From Planctomycetota bacterium (GTDB lineage Bacteria > Planctomycetota > UBA8108): DNA of 21,114 nucleotides. Below the pieces are notes generated by a model. That model was not told the origin of the DNA and did no database searches. It was given only the letters and a program-made list of their open reading frames with translations. The stretch is taken from NCBI GenBank assembly GCA_022451445.1, contig JAKUSY010000009.1, positions 1-21,114 of the forward strand, given 5' to 3'. Shown here one piece after another: positions 1 through 7,414 of the stretch. Made by a program: the position numbers and the translations under genes. The first letter of the stretch is position 1. Every line of letters starts with the position of its first letter.

Positions 1-617
1 GCTTCTCTGCCATCGCAATCGCTCAAGAAAAGAAACTCCCCGGCGGAGGCCGCAACCGCAGCGCCCGCCCGGGAGTTTTCGTTTAAGAGGAGCTCGTTAA
101 AAGCTCCCGTCCGTGCCGCTAAGACGCCGGCGAAGGGGTGCTCTGCGGTTTCCCTGGCCGCGACGACCTCTTCGGCACTCGGCGAACCGCTCATGGCGCT
201 GGCGATCGCCTGCTTGGTCGCCTCGTAGTTGTACTCGTAAATCTTGGCGTCATCGGTAGCTTCCCAGTGGATGAAGACTCCACAGACGATACAGAGATCC
301 TCGGCGTCTTTGGCGGGGATTACGCCATCAGCAACGGAATCCGCCACGGCCTTGGCGACCGCGTACTGGGCGGGTCCGAACATCTGGACAGCCTGGGTGG
401 CGCCCTTGATCGTCACTTTCGTGATCATGATGGTGGCGGGCTTGACGGCGATATTAGGAGCCAGCACCGCGAGAAGATTAGAATGGCCGGCGCTCTGGTT
501 GGCCAGCGCGTTGGCGAAAGCCGTGCCGACAGGACCATCTTTCGAGCCGATAAGAAGATCGATGTGAGAAACCTCGTTCCCTTCACCAACCAACGCTTCA
601 CCAACTAACATGGACAT
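1..617 (-). CDS. fae: Formaldehyde-activating enzyme (Fae), 3' end open at window edge
   Basis: Condenses formaldehyde with tetrahydromethanopterin to give methylene-H4MPT in the cytoplasm, the entry step of H4MPT-linked formaldehyde oxidation. Read on the minus strand it starts MSMLVGEALVGEGNEVSHID and keeps the family blocks LLAVLAPN, KVTIKGATQAVQMFGPAQ and VFIHWEATDDAKIYEYNYEA, very close to methylotroph Fae as I remember it. His18 in NEVSHID matches the proposed catalytic His of the family. A ribosomal site AGGAGGG (622-628) precedes ATG 617; ATG 611 is an alternative. The conserved C-terminus HPFAGV ends near 123, after about 165 residues, close to the usual 170. Oddly, there is no in-frame stop: the frame runs on for about 40 codons through a terminator-like hairpin to base 1. 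A TAG lies one frame over at 121-119, so a one-base frameshift near the 3' end is likely. Identity is very sure; the 3' end is not. Confidence 0.95.
   Translation of the reverse strand, partial: MSMLVGEALVGEGNEVSHIDLLIGSKDGPVGTAFANALANQSAGHSNLLAVLAPNIAVKPATIMITKVTIKGATQAVQMFGPAQYAVAKAVADSVADGVIPAKDAEDLCIVCGVFIHWEATDDAKIYEYNYEATKQAIASAMSGSPSAEEVVAARETAEHPFAGVLAARTGAFNELLLNENSRAGAAVAASAGEFLFLSDCDGRE
21..80 (-). terminator. Probable intrinsic terminator of fae
   Basis: Bases 33-46 and 65-78 form an inverted repeat with 13 of 14 positions paired (one C-C mismatch), GC-rich in the middle, with a loop of about 18 bases. Read on the minus strand, the stem is followed by a T-rich tract (TTTCTTTTCTTG, about 35 to 24), the layout of a Rho-independent terminator. 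It lies inside the extended fae reading frame, which argues that fae really ends upstream of it. The plus strand also has a short T run after the stem, so it could act in both directions. Confidence 0.6.
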
Positions 618-707
618 AAGACCCTCCTAGGAAAACTATGACAAATCTTCAGATGAGTTGTTTCAGACTCTTTACGAACCACGATTTCTACCAGAAAATC
701 GGTCTCT

Positions 708-1841
708 ATGGCAACGCTTTATAACGCCGAAGAAGCGGATGTGATCTGCGCCGGGGCCAGCGCGAGAAGCCTGGCCTTCTCCTGCCTGCGGGCCGGGCTG
801 CGTCCGCTGGCCTGCGATCTCTTCTTCGACACCGACCTCGCCGCCCGCTGTCCGGGAATCCGGCTCGCCGATGGCTCCTGGCCAGGGGGCCTGCTCGAAG
901 CCCTGGAACGGATGCCGCCCCTGCCCCTGGTCTACTCCGGCGGCCTTGAAAACCACCCCGACCTCATCGGCCGCCTTGAAGCTCGCCACGAGATCCTCGG
1001 CAACGGCGCGGCGGTCCTCGAAAAAGCTCTCGACCCCTTCGCCCTCAGCGCCTCTCTGGCGGAAGCCGGGCTCTCGGTTCCGGAAATCCGCCCGGCTGAG
1101 GAAGAACCCTCCATCGAATCCGACTGGCTCTCCAAGCCCATCAGGGGCGGCGGCGGCCTCGGAATTGAAGCCGCCGCGAAGGCGACGACATCCGAAGGCC
1201 GCTACCTGCAACGCTTCGTCGACGGCGTACCGGCCTCAGCTCTCTTCATCGCCCGTGAAACCGGGTCACCGAACCGTACGCTGCTCCTGGGGGCTACAGA
1301 GCAGCTGATCGGAGAGAGCTGGCTTGGAGCGGCCGGCTTCACCCACTGCGGAAACCTCGGGCCCCTCGAGCTCGAGGCGGAAGCTCTTCAGCAGGTGGCC
1401 CTCGCCGGCGAAACGGTCGCCGGGGAGCTCTCGCTGCGAGGCCTCTTCGGCCTGGACTTTATCCTCACCCCGGACGGTCCCTTCTTCCTCGAGCTCAATC
1501 CTCGTTATACCGGGTCAGTGGAGGTCATCGAAGCATCCTGCGGATTCGAGGCCATCCCACATCACCTCCGTGCCTGCCGTGAGGGGGAATTGCCCGCTCT
1601 TGCCCCCACCGCCGCGAAGGCGTGCGCCAAGGCCATCCTCTTCGCCGAAACCCCTGTCGAGCTGACCGCTCTACCCCTGCCGGAAGAAGACGCACCGCCC
1701 TTCGCCGCCATCCCCGCCATCGGTGAAAAGATCGAGACGGGCTCCCCGCTCCTGACCATCCTGACCGAAGGGCTGGACCCGGCAGGTTGCGAAGCGAACC
1801 TCGTGCGGCTCGCGAGAGAAACACGCTCCCTGTTCGACTGA
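708..1841 (+). CDS. ATP-grasp carboligase-like protein (COG2232 type) next to fae
   Basis: A 377-residue ATP-grasp enzyme. Visible signs are the glycine-rich nucleotide loop WLSKPIRGGGGLGI (140-153) and the metal/ATP-binding strand FFLELNPRYTGSVEV (259-273), with Glu262 and Asn264 as likely metal ligands. Residues 1-105 form the N-terminal pre-ATP-grasp domain; the last 80 or so resemble the C-terminal tail of biotin-carboxylase-like members. Proteins of this type (COG2232) are found in H4MPT gene clusters of methylotrophs and in methanogens, and probably attach an amino acid to a C1 cofactor, but I know of no proven substrate. It diverges from fae across a 90-base region. Its TGA abuts the sulfatase stop codon on the other strand. 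The start ATG 708 lacks a clear ribosomal site. Superfamily is sure; the reaction is inferred. Confidence 0.82.
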   Translation: MATLYNAEEADVICAGASARSLAFSCLRAGLRPLACDLFFDTDLAARCPGIRLADGSWPGGLLEALERMPPLPLVYSGGLENHPDLIGRLEARHEILGNGAAVLEKALDPFALSASLAEAGLSVPEIRPAEEEPSIESDWLSKPIRGGGGLGIEAAAKATTSEGRYLQRFVDGVPASALFIARETGSPNRTLLLGATEQLIGESWLGAAGFTHCGNLGPLELEAEALQQVALAGETVAGELSLRGLFGLDFILTPDGPFFLELNPRYTGSVEVIEASCGFEAIPHHLRACREGELPALAPTAAKACAKAILFAETPVELTALPLPEEDAPPFAAIPAIGEKIETGSPLLTILTEGLDPAGCEANLVRLARETRSLFD

Positions 1842-3206
1842 CTAGTTCCGGTAGTCAGCGCCCGCCAGGCTCTCCCTGGTAGATTTCCGCCACTCATCGA
1901 GCGTCTTGCGAAGCTTTGCCGCCAGCGCGGGATTTTCCCCCGCGAGGTTCTTCTTCTCGGCGGGATCGGCGGAGAGATCGTAGAGCTTGTCCTTACCCGC
2001 ATCGCCGAGCTTGCTGTGCAATTTATAGCGGCCATCGATCAGGGCCAGCTCGGCTCGACTCTGGAAAGCGAGCGCCTTGCCCCTCTTGAAATCTCCTCCA
2101 TCGATCAGGGGCAGCAAGCTCACCCCATCCATCGGCCGGGAAGGAGCAGGGGACTCGATCCCCAGCGCGGCAAGAACCGTGGGTAAATAGTCCTGCGTCG
2201 AGCAGGTTGCGTCGCTCTGGCGCGCCTTGACGATCCGCGCAGGCCATTCGAGGAGGCCCGGAACCCTCACCCCCCCCTCGAAGAGGCTCCGCTTGCGTCC
2301 GCGCAATCCACCGGTGGTCCCCGGAGCGCCCGGCCCCTCTTTTTTACCCTCCGGTCCATTATCGCTGGTAAACCAGAACATGGTGTCCCTGGCGACATCG
2401 AGCTCCCTGAGGGCTTTCCTCAGGCGCCCGACCTGCTCATCCATGGCCGAGAGGGCGCCCCAATAGTGTTTCTCCTTGTCCTTTCGGCCGGGATAGAGCT
2501 TGCGATGTTTTTCGGAAGCAAGAATGGGCAGGTGAGGAGTGTGAAACCAGATCACGGCGAAAAACGGCTTCTTCTGTTCTACCGCTGAGCGAATAAAGGG
2601 GAGAGCCTTGTCCATGATGATCTTTGAATCATCCCCCTTCAGGGGTCCCTCGACCTTCTTTCCATTGTGACGGTAGCTCGCGGCGTCCGGGTTCAGGGTT
2701 GCGACCTTGCGGGCCGTCGAGAACCACTCGTCAAAGCCGTGGTCCGAGGGCGCCGAGCGCGTCTTGCCTTCGAAATCCCCGAGATGCCATTTTCCGAAAT
2801 GGCCGGTCCGGTAGCCGCGCTCAGCGAGAACCTCGGCGAGCGTGATCTCCTCCTTCGGCAGAAGATAACGGGAAGGTGTCGTCGGACCGCCGGCGTTGGC
2901 GTATAGAATGCCGTAGCGGTAGGGATGCCGTCCGGTGAGGCAGCTGCCCCGGGTTGGGGAACAGACCGGCGAAGATGCATAGAACCTGTTGAAGCGCAGG
3001 CCCTTTCCCGCCATCGCATCGAGATGCGGCGTCTTGAGAATCTTGTGGCCGTTGTAGCCGACATCTCCCCAGCCCTGATCATCCGACATCATCAGGATGA
3101 CGTTGGTTCGTTTCTCCTGCGCCCCCAGCCCGGCGGACAGAAAAACCGCGGCCAGGGCGGCCAGTAAACTCCCACTCGGCAACAGGCTCCTTGTTATTCG
3201 TGTCAT
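1842..3206 (-). CDS. Secreted Cys-type sulfatase (arylsulfatase family)
   Basis: A 454-residue sulfatase, typical of the many planctomycete enzymes that remove sulfate esters, often from polysaccharides. The N-terminus (MTRITRSLL, then a hydrophobic stretch ending near GLGAQ) is a signal peptide, so it should act in the periplasm or outside. Metal-binding Asp42-Asp43 lie in MMSDDQGWGD. The formylglycine signature C82-S-P-T-R86 sits in PVCSPTRGSCLTGR and needs an anaerobic or FGE-type maturase from elsewhere. GKWHLG (138-143) and SDNG (281-284) are further family motifs. ATG 3206 is preferred because it gives a clean signal peptide; a GTG at 3224 would add six residues. The stop is TAG. It lies 29 bases downstream of the adenylate-kinase-like gene and may share its transcript. 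Substrate unknown. Confidence 0.92.
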   Translation of the reverse strand: MTRITRSLLPSGSLLAALAAVFLSAGLGAQEKRTNVILMMSDDQGWGDVGYNGHKILKTPHLDAMAGKGLRFNRFYASSPVCSPTRGSCLTGRHPYRYGILYANAGGPTTPSRYLLPKEEITLAEVLAERGYRTGHFGKWHLGDFEGKTRSAPSDHGFDEWFSTARKVATLNPDAASYRHNGKKVEGPLKGDDSKIIMDKALPFIRSAVEQKKPFFAVIWFHTPHLPILASEKHRKLYPGRKDKEKHYWGALSAMDEQVGRLRKALRELDVARDTMFWFTSDNGPEGKKEGPGAPGTTGGLRGRKRSLFEGGVRVPGLLEWPARIVKARQSDATCSTQDYLPTVLAALGIESPAPSRPMDGVSLLPLIDGGDFKRGKALAFQSRAELALIDGRYKLHSKLGDAGKDKLYDLSADPAEKKNLAGENPALAAKLRKTLDEWRKSTRESLAGADYRN

Positions 3207-3235
3207 AGTCCTGAAATACACCACTGGGAGCCCGC

Positions 3236-3853
3236 TCAGGAAGGTCCCCCGAAGTGCGCGTTCTGCACCGGGGTCACCGTACCGAGCACATCGCTGAGCA
3301 CCTCGGCGGGGCTCTGGACGGCATCCACCTCGGTGATGATCTCGTCCGGATAATATTCAAGCAGCGGCTCGGTCTCCTCCTCGTACACATCCCAGCGATG
3401 GCGAATGACCTCCTCGCGCGCATCGTCGGCCCGGTTTTCCTTCAGGGCCCGGCGGCGCAGACGCTCGATCATCTTGTCCTTGTCGCGGCATACGAGGTGA
3501 AGGACCATGAGCACCTCGATATGGGATGTGAGCAGCTCCGCCTGGAGAACGTTCCGGGGGATGCCATCGAGAACGAGGAGGTCGACATTCGGCTTGTAGT
3601 CGTTGAGGACCGTACGCGCGTTCATGTTCTCCTGCCACAGCTCGACGGTGATGTCGTCGGGCACGAGGTCTCCGCGCGAGGTGTACTCGCAGATCTTCTG
3701 ACCAAGCTCAGAGTTGATGTTGATGGTGCGGAAAACGTCCCCGCAGGAGAGGTGAAAGAAACCCGGGATCGAGCCGAGGATCTTGCCCTGGGTTCCCTTG
3801 CCGGCACCCGGCGCGCCGCAGAGGAGAACGGTTTTATAAGGTTCAGTTGTCAT
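3236..3853 (-). CDS. Adenylate kinase-like nucleoside monophosphate kinase
   Basis: A 205-residue cytoplasmic P-loop kinase of the adenylate kinase family (NMP + ATP to NDP + ADP). The Walker A loop is GAPGAGKGT (13-21). HLSCGD (34-39) stands where HISTGD is usual, and DGIPRN (96-101) where DGFPRT is usual. The LID region around RRALKENRADD (134-144) is short, with Arg151 and Arg153 following as in the short bacterial form. These changes suggest a divergent paralogue rather than the housekeeping enzyme normally found next to secY in ribosomal-protein operons, so I leave the symbol empty. The start ATG 3853 has AGGAAG upstream, and a candidate promoter lies at 3895-3922. Family is sure; substrate preference is not. 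Confidence 0.85.
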   Translation of the reverse strand: MTTEPYKTVLLCGAPGAGKGTQGKILGSIPGFFHLSCGDVFRTININSELGQKICEYTSRGDLVPDDITVELWQENMNARTVLNDYKPNVDLLVLDGIPRNVLQAELLTSHIEVLMVLHLVCRDKDKMIERLRRRALKENRADDAREEVIRHRWDVYEEETEPLLEYYPDEIITEVDAVQSPAEVLSDVLGTVTPVQNAHFGGPS

Positions 3854-3894
3854 GATCGACTTCCTGGCCGTTTCTACCTGTGAGCGAAACCGCG

Positions 3895-3922
3895 ATTCTA
3901 CACCGTTTCGCGTGAAAGTTAA
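3895..3922 (-). promoter_or_regulatory. Candidate sigma70-type promoter for the kinase-sulfatase pair
   Basis: On the minus strand, TTAACT (3922-3917) and TAGAAT (3900-3895) are separated by 16 bases, matching the -35 and -10 consensus at 4 and 5 of 6 positions. They lie about 40 bases upstream of ATG 3853, in an AT-richer patch between the permease and the kinase. By eye only. Confidence 0.4.
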
Positions 3923-3940
3923 TTTCTTATCAACGGCACC

Positions 3941-5371
3941 TTAATTCAAAGGAAAGATATGAATGAGCACCAGCACCTCGACGAGTCCGAACACCCCCAT
4001 AGCGGCCAGCTGCGCAGTCCAGGTCTTGAGCGTCTCCTTTTCGGTGAAGCCGCTCATCTTGCAGACCACCCAATAGCCGCTGTCGTTCATCCAGGAGATC
4101 ACCTTGGCTCCGAAGGAGATCGCCGCGAAGATGTAGATCTTGTGGTAGGGCAGCTCGATCCCGGCTTCGTCAAGCCCGGTGAGGACACCGGCCATGATCC
4201 CCGCCGCGGTAATCACCGCCACAGTTCCGGAACCCTGTGCGACCTTCATGACAGCGGCTGACCCCCAGGCGATGAGAATCAACAGGATACCGAGCCCCTG
4301 ACTCACCTCGTTCCCGCCTCCATAGCTCTTGACCATTTTCGCGATGGTGTCGCCGATACCCGTCTCCCTCAGCATACCCCCAAAGGCGCCTCCAGCCGCG
4401 GTGATCAGGATGATGACTCCCGCCTCTTTCAGAGCCGGCTCGATCGCGCTGGTAAGTTGTTTCAGGCTGTATCCCTTTGACCTTGCCAGCAGCCACATGG
4501 CAATGCCCATGGCAATGAACATGGCCAGGTTCTTATTCCCCAGGAGCGCGAGGAGATCGCTCTGATAGCCAAGCGCGCCATAAACGCTGTGAGCGGTAAT
4601 CAGAACGACCGGCAAGGCCACGGGAAGAATCGAGACAAAGAAGCCGGGCAGCTCGCTCGCGGGACGATCAACGATTTCCTGTAATTCCGCAGTCGATGCC
4701 CCTGGAGCATCCCGCATCGGAATGTCAATACCGCACTTAACGAACAACTTCGGCAGAACGAGACCGCCGAAGAGGGCGACCGGCAAACCGATCAGAAAGC
4801 CGCCGAGAATCGCCTGGCCGAGATCGATCTCGAGCGTCTCGGCCATCATCAACGGACCGGGAGTCGGGGGAACGATACCGTGAGTGATGACTCCCCCCGC
4901 GCAGATCGCCATGACGTAGCTCATATAATTCTTCCCGGTCCGCAGGAACATGGCCCGCGCCAGCGGCACGAGAAGGAAAAACACCGTGTCGAAAAATACG
5001 GGAATGGAGAGACAGTAGCCGCTCAGCAGCAGGGCCCAGTTCGCCCTCTTTTCACCGAAAATATTGAGCAGCGTCCGGATGATCCTGTCGGCCGCGCCGC
5101 TTTCCATCAGGCACTGGCCAATGACCGCGGCCAGGGCGATCACGATGCCGATCTTGCCGGCCATCAGGCCTAGCCCCGTGGCAGAGCTTTCAAAGGAGCG
5201 CAGGGCCTGCTGCCACACCGAGACACCCGCATCGACCACAACGGCAGACGAGGGGAGCAGGCCCACCAGCACCGCGGCCAGGATCAGAGCGAAGAAGGGA
5301 TGCAGCTTGAACCAGATGATGGCGGCCACGATGAATAAAACGCCGATCAGAAGAATCAGGAAGGGTGACAT
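3941..5371 (-). CDS. GntP-family gluconate/organic acid permease
   Basis: A 476-residue inner-membrane proton symporter of the gluconate permease (GntP) family, importing gluconate or a related sugar acid or hydroxy acid. The sequence is almost wholly hydrophobic segments, starting MSPFLILLIGVLFIVAAIIW, with the family region GIVPPTPGPLMMAETLEI in the middle and a glycine-rich segment AAGGAFGGMLRETGIGD later. Length is normal for the family. The frame stays open upstream to 5854 but that stretch is antisense to mch and not membrane-like; ATG 5371 is therefore chosen, supported by a good promoter at 5417-5446. No sugar-acid kinase or dehydrogenase is next to it, so the substrate cannot be inferred. 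It diverges from mch. Confidence 0.9.
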   Translation of the reverse strand: MSPFLILLIGVLFIVAAIIWFKLHPFFALILAAVLVGLLPSSAVVVDAGVSVWQQALRSFESSATGLGLMAGKIGIVIALAAVIGQCLMESGAADRIIRTLLNIFGEKRANWALLLSGYCLSIPVFFDTVFFLLVPLARAMFLRTGKNYMSYVMAICAGGVITHGIVPPTPGPLMMAETLEIDLGQAILGGFLIGLPVALFGGLVLPKLFVKCGIDIPMRDAPGASTAELQEIVDRPASELPGFFVSILPVALPVVLITAHSVYGALGYQSDLLALLGNKNLAMFIAMGIAMWLLARSKGYSLKQLTSAIEPALKEAGVIILITAAGGAFGGMLRETGIGDTIAKMVKSYGGGNEVSQGLGILLILIAWGSAAVMKVAQGSGTVAVITAAGIMAGVLTGLDEAGIELPYHKIYIFAAISFGAKVISWMNDSGYWVVCKMSGFTEKETLKTWTAQLAAMGVFGLVEVLVLIHIFPLN

Positions 5372-5416
5372 GGAGTGCTCTTTCGTCGGTTGAAAAGGCC
5401 GTGTGTCGCGCCGGCC

Positions 5417-5446
5417 ATGATAGCAGAGCGCGATGGAATATCTCAA
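5417..5446 (-). promoter_or_regulatory. Candidate promoter of the GntP permease gene
   Basis: On the minus strand TTGAGA (5446-5441) and TATCAT (5422-5417) lie 18 bases apart, each matching the sigma70 consensus at 5 of 6 positions. The expected start of transcription is about 40 bases upstream of ATG 5371. This supports the short start of the permease. Confidence 0.55.
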
Positions 5447-5475
5447 GAAGTGCAGGGCGCGAATGCCGACAGCGG

Positions 5476-5503
5476 TTGACCCCACCGCCGACTCTGGCAC
5501 AAT
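5476..5503 (+). promoter_or_regulatory. Candidate promoter of the mch-pabB operon
   Basis: TTGACC (5476-5481) and CACAAT (5498-5503) are 16 bases apart and match the sigma70 consensus at 5 and 4 of 6 positions. Transcription would begin near 5510, followed closely by the ribosomal site GGAGGG (5518-5523) and ATG 5529. It sits back to back with the permease promoter in a 157-base divergent region. Confidence 0.55.
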
Positions 5504-5528
5504 GCTTTCTTGAGCCTGGAGGGTCTCC

Positions 5529-6482
5529 ATGTCTGATGCACAACTGAACGAGCGCGCCTGGAGCTTCGTCGAAGCTAAGCTCGCCGTCAACGAGCTGCTC
5601 GCGAGCCGCTGCGCCGGGATCGAAGGCGGTGGTCGTGTAATCGACTGCGGCATTCCGGGCGATGGCGCGCAGGAAGCCGGTCTGTTCCTCGCGCGCCTCA
5701 CCCTCTGCGATCTCGCCGAGGTTTCCATCGTCCCCGGAGATGGCTCGGAGACGCCCTTTGACCGGGTCTTCGTGAAAACCAGTGAACCGATCGCGGCCTG
5801 CATGGCCTCGCAATACGCCGGCTGGCAGCTCTCCATCGGCGACTTCTTCGCCATGGGCTCGGGTCCGATGCGCGCGGCCTACGGCGGCGAGGAGCTCTTC
5901 GCCGACATCGGCCATGTTGAGAAGGCCGCCCGGGTGATCGGAGCCCTGGAAACCCGGCAGCGCCCCTCAGCCGAGGTATTCGATTTCATCGCATCAAAAA
6001 CGGGTGTCGAGCCGCAGAACATCACGCTCGCCATCGCCCCCACCGCGAGCATCGCCGGCGGCGTACAGGTCGTGGCGCGCAGCGTCGAAACGGCTCTTCA
6101 CAAGCTGCACGAGCTCGGCTTCGATCTCTCACGCGTACGTGCGGGAAGCGGTAGCGCTCCCATTCCCCCGACCGCGGCGGATGACCTCGCCGCCATCGGA
6201 CGCACCAACGACGCGGTACTCTACGGCGCCCGAGTGGAGCTCGAGGTGACTGGCGACGACGAATCGATCTCGGAGCTGGGAGCCAGGACTCCCTCCTGCG
6301 CATCCGAAGACCACGGCGCCCTCTTCATCGAAATCTTTGAACGCTACGACCGTGACTTCTACAGGATTGACCCGGGGCTCTTCAGCCCCGCCGAGATCAC
6401 CTTCCACAATACCGACACCGGCAACGAATTCACCTTCGGACGCCTCGAGCCGGAATTGCTGGGGAGATCCTTTCTCGAATGA
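5529..6482 (+). CDS. mch: Methenyl-tetrahydromethanopterin cyclohydrolase
   Basis: Converts methenyl-H4MPT to 5-formyl-H4MPT in the cytoplasm, the hydrolytic step of the formaldehyde oxidation route that begins with Fae. The 317-residue protein has the normal family length and its hallmark blocks: QYAGWQLS (95-102), MGSGPMRAAYG (109-119) and GSGSAPIPP (206-214), close to archaeal and methylotroph Mch. It starts at ATG 5529 behind a strong GGAGGG site and a candidate promoter. Its stop overlaps the start of the RimK-like gene (ATGA at 6479-6482), so the two are translationally coupled. It heads a run of eight same-strand genes that are mostly cofactor-biosynthetic. Confidence 0.96.
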   Translation: MSDAQLNERAWSFVEAKLAVNELLASRCAGIEGGGRVIDCGIPGDGAQEAGLFLARLTLCDLAEVSIVPGDGSETPFDRVFVKTSEPIAACMASQYAGWQLSIGDFFAMGSGPMRAAYGGEELFADIGHVEKAARVIGALETRQRPSAEVFDFIASKTGVEPQNITLAIAPTASIAGGVQVVARSVETALHKLHELGFDLSRVRAGSGSAPIPPTAADDLAAIGRTNDAVLYGARVELEVTGDDESISELGARTPSCASEDHGALFIEIFERYDRDFYRIDPGLFSPAEITFHNTDTGNEFTFGRLEPELLGRSFLE

Positions 6483-6634
6483 CCGCCCCGAAAATCGCTA
6501 TCCTGTCCAGCCCCGATGCCTGGCATGTCGCAGACCTCCTGCGGGCCGCCGGGACCAGGAAGCTGTCCCTGGAAATCGCCGACCCCGAGAAGCTCCGCGT
6601 CGACTGTCCCGGCCGGCCGGGCTCCCCCCAGTAA
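6479..6634 (+). pseudogene. N-terminal part of the RimK-like ATP-grasp gene, ended by in-frame TAA
   Basis: From ATG 6479 (overlapping the mch stop as ATGA) the frame reads MTAPKIAILSSPDAWHVADL and continues for 51 codons, then meets TAA at 6632-6634. The same frame continues without another stop through 6635-6724 (…LDALLVRSVPGGSLEQVVYR) directly into the ATP-grasp body that begins at ATG 6725. The upstream part looks like the pre-ATP-grasp domain that members of this family normally have, so the two pieces are one gene of about 311 codons broken by a single nonsense codon. Whether this is a real mutation or a sequence error cannot be told here. Confidence 0.75.
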
Positions 6635-6724
6635 ATCTACAGCGGTAAACTCGAGCTGACGGGGCTCGATGCGCTGCTGGTTCGAAGTGTTCCCGGCGGC
6701 AGTCTCGAGCAGGTAGTCTATCGC

Positions 6725-7414
6725 ATGGATGTCCTTCAGGCTCTGCGGTCAGCCGGCGTCGCGGTCATCAACAGGCCGAAGGCCATCGAGGCGGCGGTCG
6801 ACAAATATCTCTGCCTCAGCCGGCTTCGAACTGCCGGGCTCCCCGTACCGCGAACCCTGGTCTGCGAGGATCCCGATGAGGCTATGGAGGCCTTCAAAGC
6901 GCTTGACGGGAGGGCCTTGATCAAACCACTGTTCGGCTCCGAGGGCCGCGGCATCCTGCGCCCGGGCAGCCGGGAGGAGGCCCGCAACGCGATCCGGGAG
7001 ATCTCCTCATCCCAGGGCGTCTTCTACCTGCAGGAATACATCGACCACGGAGGATCGGACCTCAGGCTGCTGGTCATCGGCGGTGAGGTCGCGGCCTCGA
7101 TGCGCCGCAAGGCTCCTCCAGGCCAGTGGCTGACGAATATCGCCCGGGGAGGAACCGCCGAGCCGCTGGTCGCGGACGAGGCCCTCGAGCTCCTCGCCAT
7201 CGAGGCCGCACGGGCCGTCGGAGCCGAGATTGCCGGGGTCGACATCCTCGAGGAGCCCGGGGGCGCCCCCCGGATCCTCGAGGTGAACGCGATTCCCGGC
7301 TGGCGCGCGCTCAGCGAGGTGAGCGGGAAAGATCTCGCGCTCTCGGTCCTCGACTACGCTAGCGCGCGCGCCGGCGAACGCGAATCGGAACCGGCCGGAG
7401 CCCTGCAGCCGTGA
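6725..7414 (+). CDS. RimK-like ATP-grasp ligase (MptN-like), main open part of an interrupted gene
   Basis: ATP-grasp ligase of the RimK type; relatives include the H4MPT:glutamate ligase MptN of methanogens, so it may add glutamate to H4MPT or methanofuran. The open part (229 residues) has the glycine-rich loop LIKPLFGSEGRGILRPG, then FYLQEYIDHGGSDLRLLVIG, and the metal-binding end ILEVNAIPGWRAL. It lacks the first 82 residues encoded from 6479 because of TAA 6632. Reinitiation at ATG 6725 is possible, but no clear ribosomal site precedes it and the product would lack the N-terminal domain. Its TGA overlaps the GTG of the CitG-like gene (7411-7414). Superfamily is sure; the amino-acid ligase role is inferred from family and context. 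Confidence 0.85.
   Translation: MDVLQALRSAGVAVINRPKAIEAAVDKYLCLSRLRTAGLPVPRTLVCEDPDEAMEAFKALDGRALIKPLFGSEGRGILRPGSREEARNAIREISSSQGVFYLQEYIDHGGSDLRLLVIGGEVAASMRRKAPPGQWLTNIARGGTAEPLVADEALELLAIEAARAVGAEIAGVDILEEPGGAPRILEVNAIPGWRALSEVSGKDLALSVLDYASARAGERESEPAGALQP

Noticed and set aside
1..125. Fae-Hps fusion as in some archaea
   Set aside because: The residues after HPFA do not resemble hexulose-phosphate synthase, and a terminator-like hairpin lies there.
138..608. Plus-strand open frames over 138-608 and 244-567
   Set aside because: They are antisense to fae, which is recognisable almost residue by residue on the minus strand.
5372..5854. 161-codon N-terminal extension of the GntP permease
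   Set aside because: It is antisense to mch, is not membrane-like, and a good promoter lies between it and ATG 5371.
6632..6634. Stop-codon recoding (sense reading of TAA or TAG) in this organism
   Set aside because: The sulfatase, CitG-like gene and mfnB all end with TAG and pcd ends with TAA at the expected protein ends, so both are ordinary stops.
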